This document shows positions 43,071 to 56,500 of a DNA stretch of 64,000 nt, in pieces (position 1 is the first letter of the stretch; every line of letters begins with the position of its first letter). The position numbers were made by a program, and so were the translations under genes. Source of the DNA: Taeniopygia guttata (lineage: Eukaryota; Chordata; Aves; Passeriformes; Estrildidae); assembly GCF_048771995.1 (NCBI RefSeq), contig NC_133034.1:5219001-5283000 (forward strand). The letters are read 5' to 3'. Under the pieces are notes generated by a model, which had not been told where the DNA came from, ran no database searches, and saw nothing but the letters and a program-made list of their open reading frames with translations.

Positions 43071-44449
43071 ATGCCATCAGAGGCTCTTCGGTTAAACTGG
43101 AGATGGCCTGAGGGGTGGATTATTTTGGTGGGAGAGGCAACTCTCCATTCTCCATGACACCTTTCCCACTTCTCCTTTCTCCCCAAGAGCATTTGGAGAT
43201 GCCAGCCCCAAGGTGTCACGTGTGGGGCCTTTAGCTCAGGACATTCCAGAGGAGAAACTCTTCTGGCTGGTTAAAGGAGGAGGTGGGAGATTGGAATAAA
43301 GATTATTTATCCCACGCCCTGCCCAGCTGTGTTGTGCCATAGGCAAGGGCGGCGGGAAGGACGGGCTGACGCGCATCCCTCGGTGCAGGGCGGGTGCTGT
43401 GAACACCGGGGCTCACCCAGCACCCACAGGACCCCCCAGCCCTCACACCCTCCTGGCACTCTCTGAGCACAGTATTTCAAACAGCCAGATGTTTGTAGCC
43501 AAGCCAGAGCCCCGGCCTTCCCTGCAGGATGTGTTCTGCACACCAGAACAAAGAGACAGTCTTTGCCTCGGAGGATTTGCAATCTAAAGCATCAGTATCC
43601 TGTAGGAAAAGCAATTAAAGGAGGCAGACAAGGATCTGACAGGGCCATTCAAAGCAGGATTGCATTTCCTTGAGATTGCTTCAAGTGATCACAATGAGAC
43701 AATCTAAATTACTTCTGCCCACTGCCAATAAACTGCACAGCTGGTAAATATTTCAGGAACAGTGCCCCTAAGCAAGGATTCTGCTGCCTGAAAAGGTAGA
43801 GTCAAATATTTATGTAAAATTCCCTAACCTCCACACCTCCATGGACTTACACCCTGGAGAGACAAACTTTTAACTTTTCCAGGCTCTCCTCTGTCTCACA
43901 ATGGGTTGCAGGGCAAAGCTGGTGCATCCAGCAGCACCAAAACCTGCTGTTGCTTGTAGGAGCATCCTAAATCCCTGCAGTTCTGCAGAGCTGTGAGGGG
44001 TGAGACGTGGGACTGCATCAGACCCTGAGCAGCTCAAGGAGGGTGCTATCCAGAGGGACACCCCATGGCAAGGGGCTCATCCCAGCCCAGGCAAGAAGGT
44101 GGTGACATCTCAGCATCACCTGTCCCAGCTGGGTGTGACCCGGCCATCTCAGAAAAAGACAGCTCAGGTGTCCGCCTCCTTCTTCCCTGGGGAAGGCCTG
44201 GCAGGTGACACATCTCACACACGGATGTGTCACCGTGTGACACCCTCTAATTCACTGTGGGTGAGGAGTCTCTGCTCCCTGACAGACCAGGGACTGACGT
44301 GAGACACCCCAGGAGGAGCCAGAAGGGCTGGGATGGTCTCTGCGCTTTCGGGCATGGGACACCCAAGCGCACACATTGGTCACATCCCACTGGAAGCCCT
44401 CACTTCCTCCAAGAGCTCCTTATTGGGTATATCGTGGAATCCCAGAATG

Positions 44450-44678
44450 GTTTGGGTTGGGAGGGGCCTTAAAGCCCACCCAGTTCCACCCCCGGCCATG
44501 GGCAGGGACACCTCCCACTAGATCAGGCTGCTCCAAGGTCTGTTCAACCTGGCCTTGCAGGGATGGGGCAGCCACAGCTTCTGTGACCCTTAAACTTGGA
44601 AATTATTATCTTTCGCTGTTTTGCCTCCTTTAGAAGATCTCAGAGTGCTCTGGCAGCCACCACTGAATGGAAATTAAA
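44450..44678 (-). repeat. CR1 3' end plus shared flank, copy B
   Basis: Same arrangement as 41700-41938: a reversed CR1 end, then TTAAACTTGGAAATTATT, CAGAGTGCTCTG and CAGCCACCACTGAAT. Confidence 0.85.
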
Positions 44679-46984
44679 CTAAAAAAAGAAAAATATCCAA
44701 AGGCTTTAACGGCTCTTACCCCATTACATGACAGGAACTGGTCCAAGCACTGTGCAAAGATCACAGCTCTGATGTGATCCCTCCTGAAGCCGTTCTAAGG
44801 ACAGTAAAACCACAAACTTTGGATGCTTGTAGGCTTCCCTCTTGAAAAAAAGGCTAAATTCAATAAAAAGAGGATAAGCGAGAGTGAATTCGGCACATCT
44901 CATTCCTAATATCTCTGGCTCTGACTGCACTCACACTGCTGCAAGTCCTGAAGCTCTGGGCATTGTTAAATATGGAATGAGAGTTATGTGTTTGCAAGGA
45001 AAATGCTTCAGTCTCCACTAATAAGCAGCAAAATATTTTTATTATAGTATATATTGACTTATTTAATGATGATGGCAACAGGAGTGCCAACAAAGTTGTG
45101 TAACCATCTCTCTTTTTTTTTTTATTTTGTTTTTCAGCTGCTCAGAAGTTTCATAAAAACTCCTTGTTTGGTTCGAAATCTTGCAGATCTCCCCGATGCT
45201 GGGGGGTGTCACAGCACGGTTTGGCTGTCACTGAGGAAGGGCCACCCCCTCCATAAAAGCCAGGCTGATTTCAGGCAGCAAACTCATCAGCACGCCTCAG
45301 GACAAAGCCATGAAAGCTGCTCTGCTCAGGCTGGCTCTGAGCAGGGCGCCGAGGTTTGGCAGCCACCAAACCCTGCTGCCAGGGGTTTAGTGGAGCCCAG
45401 CTGGGAATCAGGTTTGACAAACCCATTTCTGAATGTCCAGAGCAGATCTCTTTATTCCTCCTCTGAGGTTTCCCAAGGAGACACCGCTGCTACGAGGTCT
45501 TTACATCCATCCCCACACAAAACACCTTTGGAGGGTGTCTCTTCCCATGGGGTTCCCTCCAGCAGTGAGATTTAGCAGCTCAAACCCCAAAGTTAAGGTG
45601 AAGGCTTGGCCATACGTTGGTACTGGCAGCTCTGGCTCCATCCCGGGCGTCATTCCGGGAGGAGAAAGAGGGCGTTGCCCAGGGCAGGATGGAAAACTGC
45701 AATGTCCGTCGTACAAAAAGTGCTGGAAACTTTCTGTTTGGAGAAGCTGGAATCAAAACAGTGAGAAGCTTTCTTGGATCACAAGAGCCTCTCCAAACTC
45801 TGAGTGTGGGCAGGGAAGAGCTGATTTTGAGCTGCTATCGGCATGAGCCATTGCAAGTGAAATTTGTTTTCCTTGGAACAGGCAAGTCCAACTGGAACAA
45901 TGGCTGGAATCGACATTTTGCAAGGCAAGATTTTGTTTCATCTTGAAAGGCTGCAACACCTTGAAATATTTTCCAATGGAAATGACTTTTTTTTTTTTTC
46001 CTGCTGGTAAACACAGGAGTCATCCCATCGCAGTTTCCATTCTTCTCTGGCCCTTCCCACTTCAGCAGGAGGGATCCATGGAGCCACATGCAGGAGCAGT
46101 GGAGAGCCACCCAACCACCCCATCCAGGGGGTCACCCTGGGCACAGCTCATGGAAACACCTATTTTAATGTGGGAAATGGAGGGCAAGACAGTGGGATGT
46201 GTTTTGGGCTGAGGAGCCATAAGACCTTGGGGGAAGGCCAATAAATAAGGAGAAAAACAGTTCTGAAATGTAACATATCACAGAATAGGTCAACAGGAGA
46301 GCCAGGGATGGTTTTTAAAGTTCTTGGTTTCTACCTGACAGGAGCAGGAGGCTTCTTTGCATCTCCTCTGTGGAGTGGGTGGGAGCAAGTTCCTGTGTAC
46401 CCACATACAGAGCACAGGAGGAGCACTGGAGAGAAGCCAAAACCCCTGACAGTTTTCTATGAAGAAATGGAAGGAAAACAAGTAACAGCTGAGAAATCTG
46501 AGTGTTGCTTTGTTGTAGTTTCAGGTTTCTCATATCTGGAGAACTCAAGGAACTTCCAACCCCTCCTATCTCCAATCCAGGCTAAAACTCTGTTCTTGAA
46601 AAGCTTCATCAGCAGAAGCATGTTGCAGTCTCAGGTTGGCTGAAGCATTATCCTTTCACAATTTCAAAACATTTCCTTTAGATCATGGCTTTTTTAGCAC
46701 TATGTGATTAGCTCATATTCCTAAACAATCATTTCTGAGCAAAATAATCTGCTGCTGTTTCCTTTCAAAAATGGGCTGAGGACTCTGAAACATCTTCCTC
46801 CCCTCATCCCCCTCCCCCCCCCCATGTTCTAAGTGATTGTGAAAAGCTTTGGGTTTGAAACAAAAGGTGTCCCTTTTGTCCTTCCTCTTTTGAAACAATT
46901 ATCACAAATGGGAAAAAGTCACAGTATTCCAGTCAAACGTGCTGGAAAGAGGATCCTTTCTTTCCTCTTCTCCTTTAGGAGATA
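44679..46984. other. Intergenic stretch
   Basis: No exon recognised. Short T runs lie at 45111 and 45987, and a C run at 46811-46823. Confidence 0.6.
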
Positions 46985-47258
46985 GGACAAGGGGGAACAG
47001 CTTGGAACTGAGAGAGGGCAGGGTTAGATGAGATATTGGGCAGAAATCCTTCCCTATGAGGAAGGTGAGGCCTGGCACAGGGTGCCCAGAGAAGCTGTGG
47101 CTGCCCCTGGATCCCTGGAAGTGTTCAAGGCCAGGTTGGACAGGGCTTGGAGCAATCTGGGACAGTGGGAGGTGTCCCTGCCCATGGCAGGGGGTGGCAC
47201 TGGATGGCTTTAATGTCTCTTCCAAGCCAAGCCACTGTGTGATTCCATGATCCTTTAA
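46985..47258 (+). repeat. CR1 LINE 3' end
   Basis: CAGGGTTAGATGAGATATTG, CTGGAAGTGTTCAAGGCCAG and AGCCACTGTGTGATTCCATG. Plus orientation. Confidence 0.88.
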
Positions 47259-50200
47259 GAACATCCTGATGGTGACGATGCTTCAGCTCCCAGACCACCC
47301 CACACCTCGTGTCCCCCTGGCTGTGCTGGGGATGGGCTGGAGGAAGGAGCCACTCAGCAGCACATCCTTGGACCCAGCCCAGCCCACACAGTGCCTGCTC
47401 GGGGTGCCAGCCCTGCAATGTCAGCAGGGGAGCCCGACTGCTCCCAGGAGCCAGGTCACACAAGGGAGTGAGCCTGGAGCAAGGAGCAGGTGTGGTGAGA
47501 AGCTGCCAGCTCCCATGACACACATTTTGCCTTCACACTCCACCTGAGCCACTTCAGAGCCACCCGCCAGGTGACTGAGAGAGTGACTGAGTGACTTCTC
47601 AGCCTCTGCCACGGCTGCACAGCCTCACCCTAGAAAATGAGGCAGATGTTTATTTTTACAGGGAAATCAGTAAATTGTTCTGACAGTCACGATGGAGCAC
47701 TCCCACCCAGAAGAACTCCCTTGACCAATCGTCTTCCTGATGGGCTTGACTTTACTTACCTTAGAAATTGTTTTGAATCAGGAACATTGTGTTCCTCGTC
47801 TGTATCTGCCAGCTGACAGTCAGATGGAGGATCTGTCATAAGGTTTGGATTCCAGAGCAAAAGGCACAGCTGAGATCCCACCAGCTGGATCCATACTGGC
47901 TGGCTGCACAGGGAGCCCACTCCAGCTCTCTCTGACATGCCAGCACAGAGCTGTAAGGGGAGATACATTCCAGTGTAAAAAGGATGTGGCCAACGGTGGT
48001 CCCCTGAAGCCCTCCCAAAATCCATCATTTCAAGAGCTGCCAGCTCACGGAACAAGCTGCCTGTTTTCCCTTGGAAGTGGCATTTTAAAGGTTCCCCACA
48101 CCCTGAGCAAAAGGAGAGGGACAGGACTTGCTGTTCTTTAGGGAAGAAACTCCCCTGAGCTACTCACCTGAAGGAGGACCATGCACTGCTGCTGTAGGGA
48201 TGGGGTGGTAGAGGCCACTGGGGGAGTTTGGCCAGCATTTGGAATTGCAGAGTTATCCTTGAGCTCCCTGCCTTCTTCAGAGCACCTCATGAGCTGGAGT
48301 TAAGGAGAATTGGCATCACCTGGCAGGGGTGGGCACCATTTCACCAGAACAATGGGAAGCTGATGGACATCACCATGCTTTTTGGGGCCAGCTGAGCTCT
48401 TCACAAGCAGCTTGTGGGGTGATTTCAGTGGGGGCTGCCCAGCCATCCCATCCCAAGCACTTCCCTTCTTTTGGTGAGGAGCCACTGAAGTCTTACCCCA
48501 TTCAGACTCCAGCATCACTGACACCCCAGGGACACCAGGAGCCCCACAGCCCAGTGCTCCCCTCAGCACCATGAAGGGAAAAGCTCTGACTCACACCCAA
48601 AGACATGTTCAAAGTCTTTTCATCCACATGAGCTCTATAATTTCAGCAAGGGGTCATTTCCTCAATGCCTGTTCCTGTGTTTGACCTCTGGCTTTGCTTT
48701 TCCTTCTTTTGCAAAGCCACCCCTCAGCCCAGGTCACACCAGTGAGAAATGTCAACCCACTTCTGGGAACCGCTCCCTGAAAAGTGCCCACCTCTGTTAT
48801 CTCTGTGTTGACACGCTGCTGAAGGAGCCTCTTGACTGGAAACACTCAACTGGGATGAGAAATGGGACATCCCATCCTGCTCCTGCCTCCTCCCTGCTCC
48901 TGTGGGGAATGTCTGTAGGAAACACAACCCCGTCCCTCACAGTCGGGACGCTCAATGGCGAGATTGGCTGTCCTCATCACCAAGGCACCAAACATCAGAC
49001 AACAGCTTTCCTCACGTGAGGTTTTATTCCACATGTGAAACACAATGAGCCTGGAAAGACAAAAATAGTGGTTTAAATTTAGGTAGGATAGACTGAGAGG
49101 CACCGTCGACACTTCCCCTTCCAGCGACAGCAGTCTGCAGCCAGGAGGAAGCAAACAAAACAGGAGGAGAAGCCGCCAGGCCAGCTGTAGGATGCAGTTG
49201 TTGAGGAGATAGCCAAGGAAAGATGATAGCATGATGTTTGTCCCCTGGAGACTCTCTGGACAATGCCTGACTCATGGTTTGCTGCCTGCTCCCCTGCTAG
49301 AGCGAGCGGGGCAGGGGATGGAACATAACTGAGATAGGTGGAGCACAGCAGTTCCTCTCTCGCATGACTCAGGCTGTGCCTCCTCCCATCCCCAGAGGGC
49401 CTGGCGTTTGGGGTCTTACAGGGATTCAAGCTGCCCTCTCTGTGGGCTCTTGATGTAAGCAGGAGGCCGTAGGCACCTGGAGACTCATCTCCTTTTCCAG
49501 TCCCACCAGGTTTGCTCTCAGATGAACGATGTCAACTCAAACCCAGTCTGGGCACAAACAGAACAGCAGGAGAGGGATGGGAAGATGCCACAAGGAATTG
49601 AGGCTCAGTCAGTTCCCCTCTGCTGCCACAAACAGCAGTGCAGACCTTGCCTGGTACATCCGTGCATCAGGAAGCAGATTCCTAACTCACCCAAATTAGG
49701 GGAAATTTACTCCTTCAGAGGTTGCTGGTGCTGGCACTGGCAGCAGCTGCTGCCCCTCCAAAATGCTGAGGAAGACCCAAGGACGGGCACATCCAACCTG
49801 TCCTGTCAGCCAGGAAAACTCCCAGGAGAGATGCCAAGGATATGATGAAACCTGGGGCTAAGAGGAACCTAGAGAGGAAAGATCACAGCCTGGTGTGGGC
49901 AGAACCCATCAGAGAGGTGGGTACAGGCAGCAGCTCTCTGGCACTTGAATGCAGTTGGTGCCATCCAGATGGACAAAGTTTCTGAGTTTTCACGGAGCAG
50001 CGCTGAGCCATGGTCTGGAGACAGATCCTTGGGAAAATAACTATTGATGTAAGACACGAGGCATCCTCCTCCCAGGTCATGGGCACAGAGGGGTTGAAAG
50101 AGCAGGATTTGGCTCTCTCTTTGTTCCCCAGGCCCCCAGCCTTTCCCTGCCTCCTCCAGCCTGTGTGCCCAGAGCCAGCCCTGATCCTTGATGCAGCCAG

Positions 50201-50739
50201 GACATTTCACAAGAGCGTGGCAGCACCAAACTGGGAGGAATCGTTCTGTGAACAGCCTGTCCAGAGCTGTTGGCCTCCCCAGCTGGACGCCAGCCCGGGA
50301 CTCCTTGTTCTGCAGCACCAGAGATAAGAGGCACAGCCACTCACGGAGCGCTGAGCGACAGCCAACATCTCTCCTGGAGGGACCAGCCTTGGGAACATCA
50401 CCTTCAGCACCCAAATTCCCAGGCAGGAGAGCAGAAGGTTGTGCCCCTCGTCGTGAGGAGGGCACCAGTGCCAAGGCAGGGGCTGCACGTTTCCCACCAG
50501 CACCCACGGGGGTGGTTCTCCTCCCAGAGCCCGTGGCCACATTCCAGGGCACGCCAGGGCATGGCAGTGCTCTCTCATGGGAAGGAACAACCTTGTTGGG
50601 GACACAATACTGGGTTGGGGTCTCACTGGAGCGTGGGTTGTTCTGGCTACCTTTGCCACAGTCCAAAGATGCTCCATATGGAGAGTTTGGGACAGCTGCG
50701 GTTCCCTGGGGGTGCTGCAGGCAGATCATAGAGCCAGTG
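47259..50739. other. Intergenic stretch
   Basis: No recognised exon or repeat family. A 349-codon open frame on the minus strand (49869-50918) begins inside a CR1 and matches no protein I know. Confidence 0.55.
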
Positions 50740-50852
50740 AATCCCAGGATGGTTTGGGTTGGGAGGCACCTTAAAGACCATCTCATTCCAAAGCCCTGCT
50801 TTGGGCAGGAGGAATATCTTCCACTAGACCAGGTTGCTCCAAGCCCCATCTG
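50740..50852 (-). repeat. CR1 LINE 3' tip
   Basis: AATCCCAGGATGGTTTGGGT, then CACCTTAAAGACCATCTCAT, is a reversed CR1. Confidence 0.87.
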
Positions 50853-51886
50853 CATGGGGTGTGCAGGATGCTGTGCTTTGACTGCCAGCTTGGTGTTGGA
50901 AGCATTCCTGGGAATCACACAGGAATGGTGAGGACATAAGACCCAGAGTGTGATGTGGGGTTTGATTTAACACACTCAGCATTTATATGCTGAGGTCCTT
51001 TAAGAAGCAATTTATCATTCTTTGCACAAAAACATACCCTCTCCTGCTCCTGCCATGCTGTCCAGGAGCACATGGGTTCCTAGGTCAGCATTTCCCTCTG
51101 CAGCACCGAGTCTCTTTCTATTTGCTGGACAGCAACACAATTCACAGCAACAGAATCTATGGCACGGGACAAACCCAACAGGTGTGGGGTGCAAAGAGGG
51201 AAAGCAGACCTGTAGCTCCTTAGGGCAGAGCCGTCCCCATCACACAGTGCCAAGTCTCAAATGTTTTTTGGCCTCTTTCACAATCCCCATCCCAGAAATT
51301 CTCACCTGGGCTATTGGCACCTCTTCAATTCAGAAAGGTGCCAGGACAGGGGATTTTTGAAGCCTTCATGGATAATTCCCTTTTTCTTGGGCCAGGTGAT
51401 ACCGGGACGTTCTCCTGCAGCGTCCAAGAAGAAAGGTAAACAGGACACTTGACGGATTAAAACAGAGGGTGTGTGCTCTTCCTTGGCAAGTATTTTGAAA
51501 AGGCTGACTGGAATGCTGGTATGGCTTCCTCTGGACTGGGAATGTCCCCTGCCACTGCTGGGACTTGGGTTGGGACCAAAGAGGCGGCTGTGTTGGTAAC
51601 ACAGCTGGAGGAGAGGAGACATCTGGGTGGTGGGTTCTATTTTCTCCCACTTTTACATGTGTACAAGAAACTCTTGTAGGAAGGGTTCTCCTCGGGAAGG
51701 ATTCAGGAAGAAAATTAATTATTTCAGCAGAGAAAAGCCCAAAGCAAGTGTACACACAGGTAAAAGCAGATCCAAACAGGTTTTGCTCCCAGATTCAGTT
51801 CCTCAATTAAATGGGAATGTCTTCCACTCAAGCTCAATGGAAAACAGCAGAAATGAGACCAATAAGAGGCAGAATTTGAGGAAACT

Positions 51887-51911
51887 TTTTTTTTTTTTTT
51901 TTTTTTTTTAA
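51887..51911. repeat. Poly(T) tract
   Basis: An unbroken run of about 23 T, just before the CR1 piece that starts near 51945. Confidence 0.9.
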
Positions 51912-51944
51912 TCAAGCACCATGGATTCAAGAAGAGGAATGGGT

Positions 51945-52168
51945 TTCTAAAGAAGCTGTGGCTGCCCCATCCCTGGAAGTGTTCAAGGTCAGGTTGGATG
52001 GGGTTTGGAGCAAGCTGTGATAGTGGCAGGTGTCCCTGCCCGTGGCAGGGTGTGAAATGAGATTTAAGGTTCTGTCCAACCTAAACCAGTCTGGGATTCT
52101 GTGTTCCACATCCACAATGGAACAGAAAGGACAGGTCCCTTCCCACCCAAAGCATTCTGTGATTCCAG
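51945..52168 (+). repeat. CR1 LINE 3' end with a second short tip
   Basis: GTTCAAGGTCAGGTTGGATG and CAACCTAAACCAGTCTGGGA end a CR1 near 52103. A second tip, TCCCTTCCCACCCAAAGCAT, then TCTGTGATTCCAG, follows at once in the same orientation. Confidence 0.85.
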
Positions 52169-53371
52169 GGCTTAATGCTCCAGGTGGAACGATGGTTCTG
52201 TGAAATGGAAACCAGTGACTCAGTCCTATGCCAAGCGAGGACCAAAGAGCCACTGCCCCAGCTAGCTTTGTGCCAGCTTGGCTGTGCAGACAGTGAAACA
52301 CAGGTGCCAGAGGGGAAACCCCTGTGTCCCACAGCAGGACATTCCATGGCTTCCCATGACCAGGGAGGGATGGATATCTAATGTGCAATCTGTTGGTCCC
52401 TTTTCCCGAGGAGCTTGGGAGTGTGGTGGTCCTTTTCTTTTCTTTTCCATGACAGATGGAAATGAATTAGGTACAAGTACAATATTTTCCCTGCTTCATT
52501 GTTTCCAAACCCTTCCAGAAGCTGAGTTTCCAAAGAGAAGAGTGGATTGGCATCACCTTAATGAAAACTAATTAAATATAATTATTTAGCCCTTGGAAAA
52601 TATTCCGGCTCCACCAGGAACACCCTGCAGTTGGCTTTTAAAAGGCAGGAAGAAAGTCCTTTTCCAGAAGCAGGTTTTCATATCAGCTGGTGTGGTGGGG
52701 AGAGCTTCTCATTGAGGTCTTTCATGCTCACACAAACCAGATTGGCCAAGAGTCTGGCACAACCAACCTGAGTCTTGCATTTTTGAGAGTGAGGAACAGC
52801 CTCTTCCACCCAGATTCATGGATTTAGGAAATCTGCAGGGAGGTGGGTAGAGTGAGGGGGCTTCACCCACATCTTCTGATTTTTCTCTGAAAGCTGCTGG
52901 ATTTAGGGTTGAAGAGGTTTTATAGTGTAAGATAATTCCTCCTAAAATATTCTCTTCTAGCAAAAGCCCCCCAAAGCACACATCTGCACTGATGAACTCA
53001 GTGAACAGGAAAGGTCATTTCTCAGAAGTGAAGGGTCAGGGTCAGCCCCTGGTTTGGAGAAATGGATGAGCACTGAGCTAAGTTTGAGTTTCTAGAAAGG
53101 CTAAGAAGCCTGGGTTCTAAGAATCTGCTGTTTATGTATGTTCCTTTTCTCCTCTGCTATCCCACAGCTCTGCCTCTGTTTCCCTGTGTCCCCCATCTCA
53201 ACACCAAGGACCCACAATGCTCAGTGGTCCAGGCAGCAAAGGATGGGAAAATCCTTCTGACCTCTCCCTCCTTGGGATGCTTCTTTGTCTCTTCCCTCCA
53301 TTTCTTGGGAGTTGAATTATCCCAGAGCCCTTTGCAATTCATTCAGGAGGATCTCTCCATAAACATATCCC
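52169..53371. other. Intergenic stretch
   Basis: No recognised gene or repeat. Confidence 0.6.
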
Positions 53372-53545
53372 AGGCTGCCCAAAGAAGCTGTGGCTGCCCC
53401 ATCCCTGGAATGTCCAAGGTCAGGTTGGACAGAGCTTGGAGTAACATGGGATAGTGGAAGGTGTCCCTGCCCATGGCAGGGGGGGAAATGAGATGAGCTT
53501 TAAGGTGCTGTCTGACCTAAACCAGTCTGGGATGCTGTGATCCAC
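53372..53545 (+). repeat. CR1 LINE 3' end
   Basis: GAAGCTGTGGCTGCCCCATC, GGTGTCCCTGCCCATGGCAG, then CTAAACCAGTCTGGGATGCT. Plus orientation. Confidence 0.88.
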
Positions 53546-56500
53546 ACCTGGAGCCTTGCCACCACACGGGCAGGTGTGGCAGGGTGGGATCTGTGCTGGC
53601 AGCTCAGGCACAGGACAGGACACTGCCCGCCTGGGCTTCGGAGCCCATCCAAATGGAGGGAGCCATGAACAGAAAGGCTGGGCTGGGTTCTCAGCACCAG
53701 CCGTGCTCTTCCCAGAGCTGAAAGAACAAGAAAAAGGAATTGTGTGCTGCAAAACCATTGGAATCTGCAAGGTTACGGCAGAGAACTGACCCAGCCTGGC
53801 CAGGCTTTGCCCAGAGGGAGCCCCGTGACCGAGGTGGGTGGCTGCAGAACCAAAACCCCTGCATTATCAGATGTCAGCTTCTCACAACTTTTCTTCCATG
53901 GAAAACATGTGATTTTTGATTGTAAAGAGCCCAAAGGAACCAGCTTTCATGAAGACAATCCCTGGCTCCTGGGCCCAGTGAAACAGTGGGAGCTCTTTAG
54001 GAAGCTGAGCTGAGCCTGTGCCGATGTTTTTGGGCTGTCAGTGTTTCAAAGAGGGGCTTGGGACTCCTGGTCCTTGGCCACCAGGGAGGTGGAATCTGCC
54101 ACTGTAGCTCAGGGAGAAAGCCAAATCCTGATGAGATGCTGCTAATTCAGCAGTGGAAGTGATTAGGTGACTCTCCCTCCCGTGCAATGATCCACCAAGG
54201 CTGGCAGCCCCTCCTGGGGAAGGCCCAGGCTCAGCCCAAACCCAGACTGGGGTGTTTTGGAGAGGGAACAGCCCAGGATCCCCTCAGCCTCTGCAAACCC
54301 AGCTGCACCAGCAGCAACTCAACCCCCACAGCATTCACAGAGGTTACAAAGATGAGCCCCAAAGAAAACCTGAAGCACAGATCCCACTTTTTAATGGACA
54401 AGGGGGTTGAGGGATTCCAGAGAAGAATGGAATCAGGGATTCCATGCCCCACTCTGATTCCTCACCCTTGTGCCACCAGGCTGCACCTTTTCCATGAAAC
54501 CACTCAGTTCCCTGTCACATCTTCCCAGGTGAGCACAAATTTTGTAAGTCATGGCTGAAACCACAGCACCTGCCAACACCGGAGTCATTGGAGCAGTAGG
54601 TCAGGTCTGTAGGAGAAAGCAGCACCTTTTATTAATATTTCTAACCAAAACACCATGTCTCCTCGTCAGCCTCATCTTGCTAAAAGTGTGCACAAAACTT
54701 CTCCTAAGCTGAGTTTCTAGGGAAGCTTCTGGCATGCTTGTAGTAATTTCCTCTGATTTGTTCATTATGTTGATATTCAAACTGCCTTCGGCATGGTCAG
54801 AACTGATCATGGATTTCCAAAGCCTGGGCTGGGCTGCAGAGCTTGTCCTACACCCCCAGCTACAGAAATGTGCACATGTGAAGTCTTGGCTGGAATATTA
54901 GACAGAAAATATTGTTGGAATATCAGCAAGAAAATAGTGGGGTTTGCCACTGCACCCTGGGGCAAGGTGGACAAGGAGATAAGTTCATACACAGAGGATG
55001 CTCATTTAAGAAAAGTGATCAAAGGAGGCTTTTTGAGTAATCAAGTGCAATTTTCATCTCTGTCACAGAAAACTTGAGTTATACAGCCCACATGTACCCT
55101 CTGGAGCAGAATTTCAAGGAAGAGAAACTCCCTGCATACTTTTGGATGCCTCATTTACCGAGAGAGGGCTGAATCACAGCATTTGACTAATTGCAGTGTG
55201 GAATCCAGCTTTCTCCAGAAAAACTCATCGTGGCACAACTTGTGCTACTTCCCCCCCTCTGGACCAAGCCACGGTCGCTGGTTCCCCAGAGATCTGAAAA
55301 CTGAGACACTTTGCTAAAACCCTTGCCTGGTGGATATCATCCAACTTTCAGTTTCCAAGGCCTGAAAAATATGTGCTCAGGAAGCAACACAGCCCCATGC
55401 CAGTGGTGCAAACATAACCAAAGGCAACCTAAGGCAAGATGTCGAGTAATTTACTCCAGGGTTACTCAGGTTCTTTTGTGCTGACAGGGGTGAGGGGCGA
55501 AAGAAAACAACTTGCATTTGAGAAGTGGATTATTTACAGGGTTCTTTGACCCTCCTGGCTTTCAGCTCAGGACCTAGAATGGCTTTCAGGGCTTTCCACT
55601 TCTCAGGTTGAGCCTCAGCACAGTTGCCACCAAGTTGCTTTCTAAGCCAGGAAAAAAAAAATCCCTTTGGAGCTATTTGTGATAACTCCTGACTTCCTCT
55701 TCTTTTGTCTCCTCACTCCCTGGGTTGCTGCCTTTTTTTTTTTTTTTAATATAAAATATTTTTAAGGATGTTAAAGCAGAGCAGCCCAGCCCAGGGAGTG
55801 GAGCAGCCTGTGCCAGGGTTGGCTGCCCTGTGCCACAGGACAAGAGTGATTTCCCTGCAGGAAGGGTTGACTGCCTTGGCCAAAGACCTCAAGCTGCTTG
55901 GGGAGCAGGAGTCCTGCAGCAGAGCAGACAGGATTTCCAGCTTGGAGAACAATTCCCATCAGGATGTGTTGCTAAGGTCACAAGTGGAAGCAGAAATTAT
56001 TTCCATGCCAAGACTCTCCAGGGCTTTATCCAGGCTCCAAAGATAAGTGAGGCTTTGCAAGACAGACACAAGGAAGCTGGACCTGGACCATCCCTGCAAG
56101 GAGAAACAACAGATGCTCAGCATTTCCCAGAGCACTGAGTACCACATGGATCACCCTGGCTACCTGTGGATTCCTGGAGGCAGGATCAGTCCACAGGAGA
56201 CACAGGGTGTTGTTCCCATAACCTAGTCACAGGACCTATTTCCTTCATGAGGAGAGCAGCAGAGCTGAGTTGACCAAAGCCAAAAGTGACACAACATGGC
56301 TTCCATGGAGCATCCTGAAATGTCCCCTTGAGGCAGGACAGTAATGTCCAAAGCTGATGCAATCCAGACAGGGGCAAGCAGCTTTTTAATGACATAGAGA
56401 GAAGGGAGGGACAGATCCACACCTCCTCCCTAGGCCTTGAGACGAGGATGAGAGGAGAGCAGCTGTCATCCAGCAGCACAGGCAACATCCAGCTTCCCAC

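Noticed and set aside
49869-50918. 349-codon open frame on the minus strand
   Set aside because: The longest open frame in the window, but it starts within a CR1, has no recognisable domain and a long frame also exists on the opposite strand. GC-rich DNA lacking stops is the simpler explanation.
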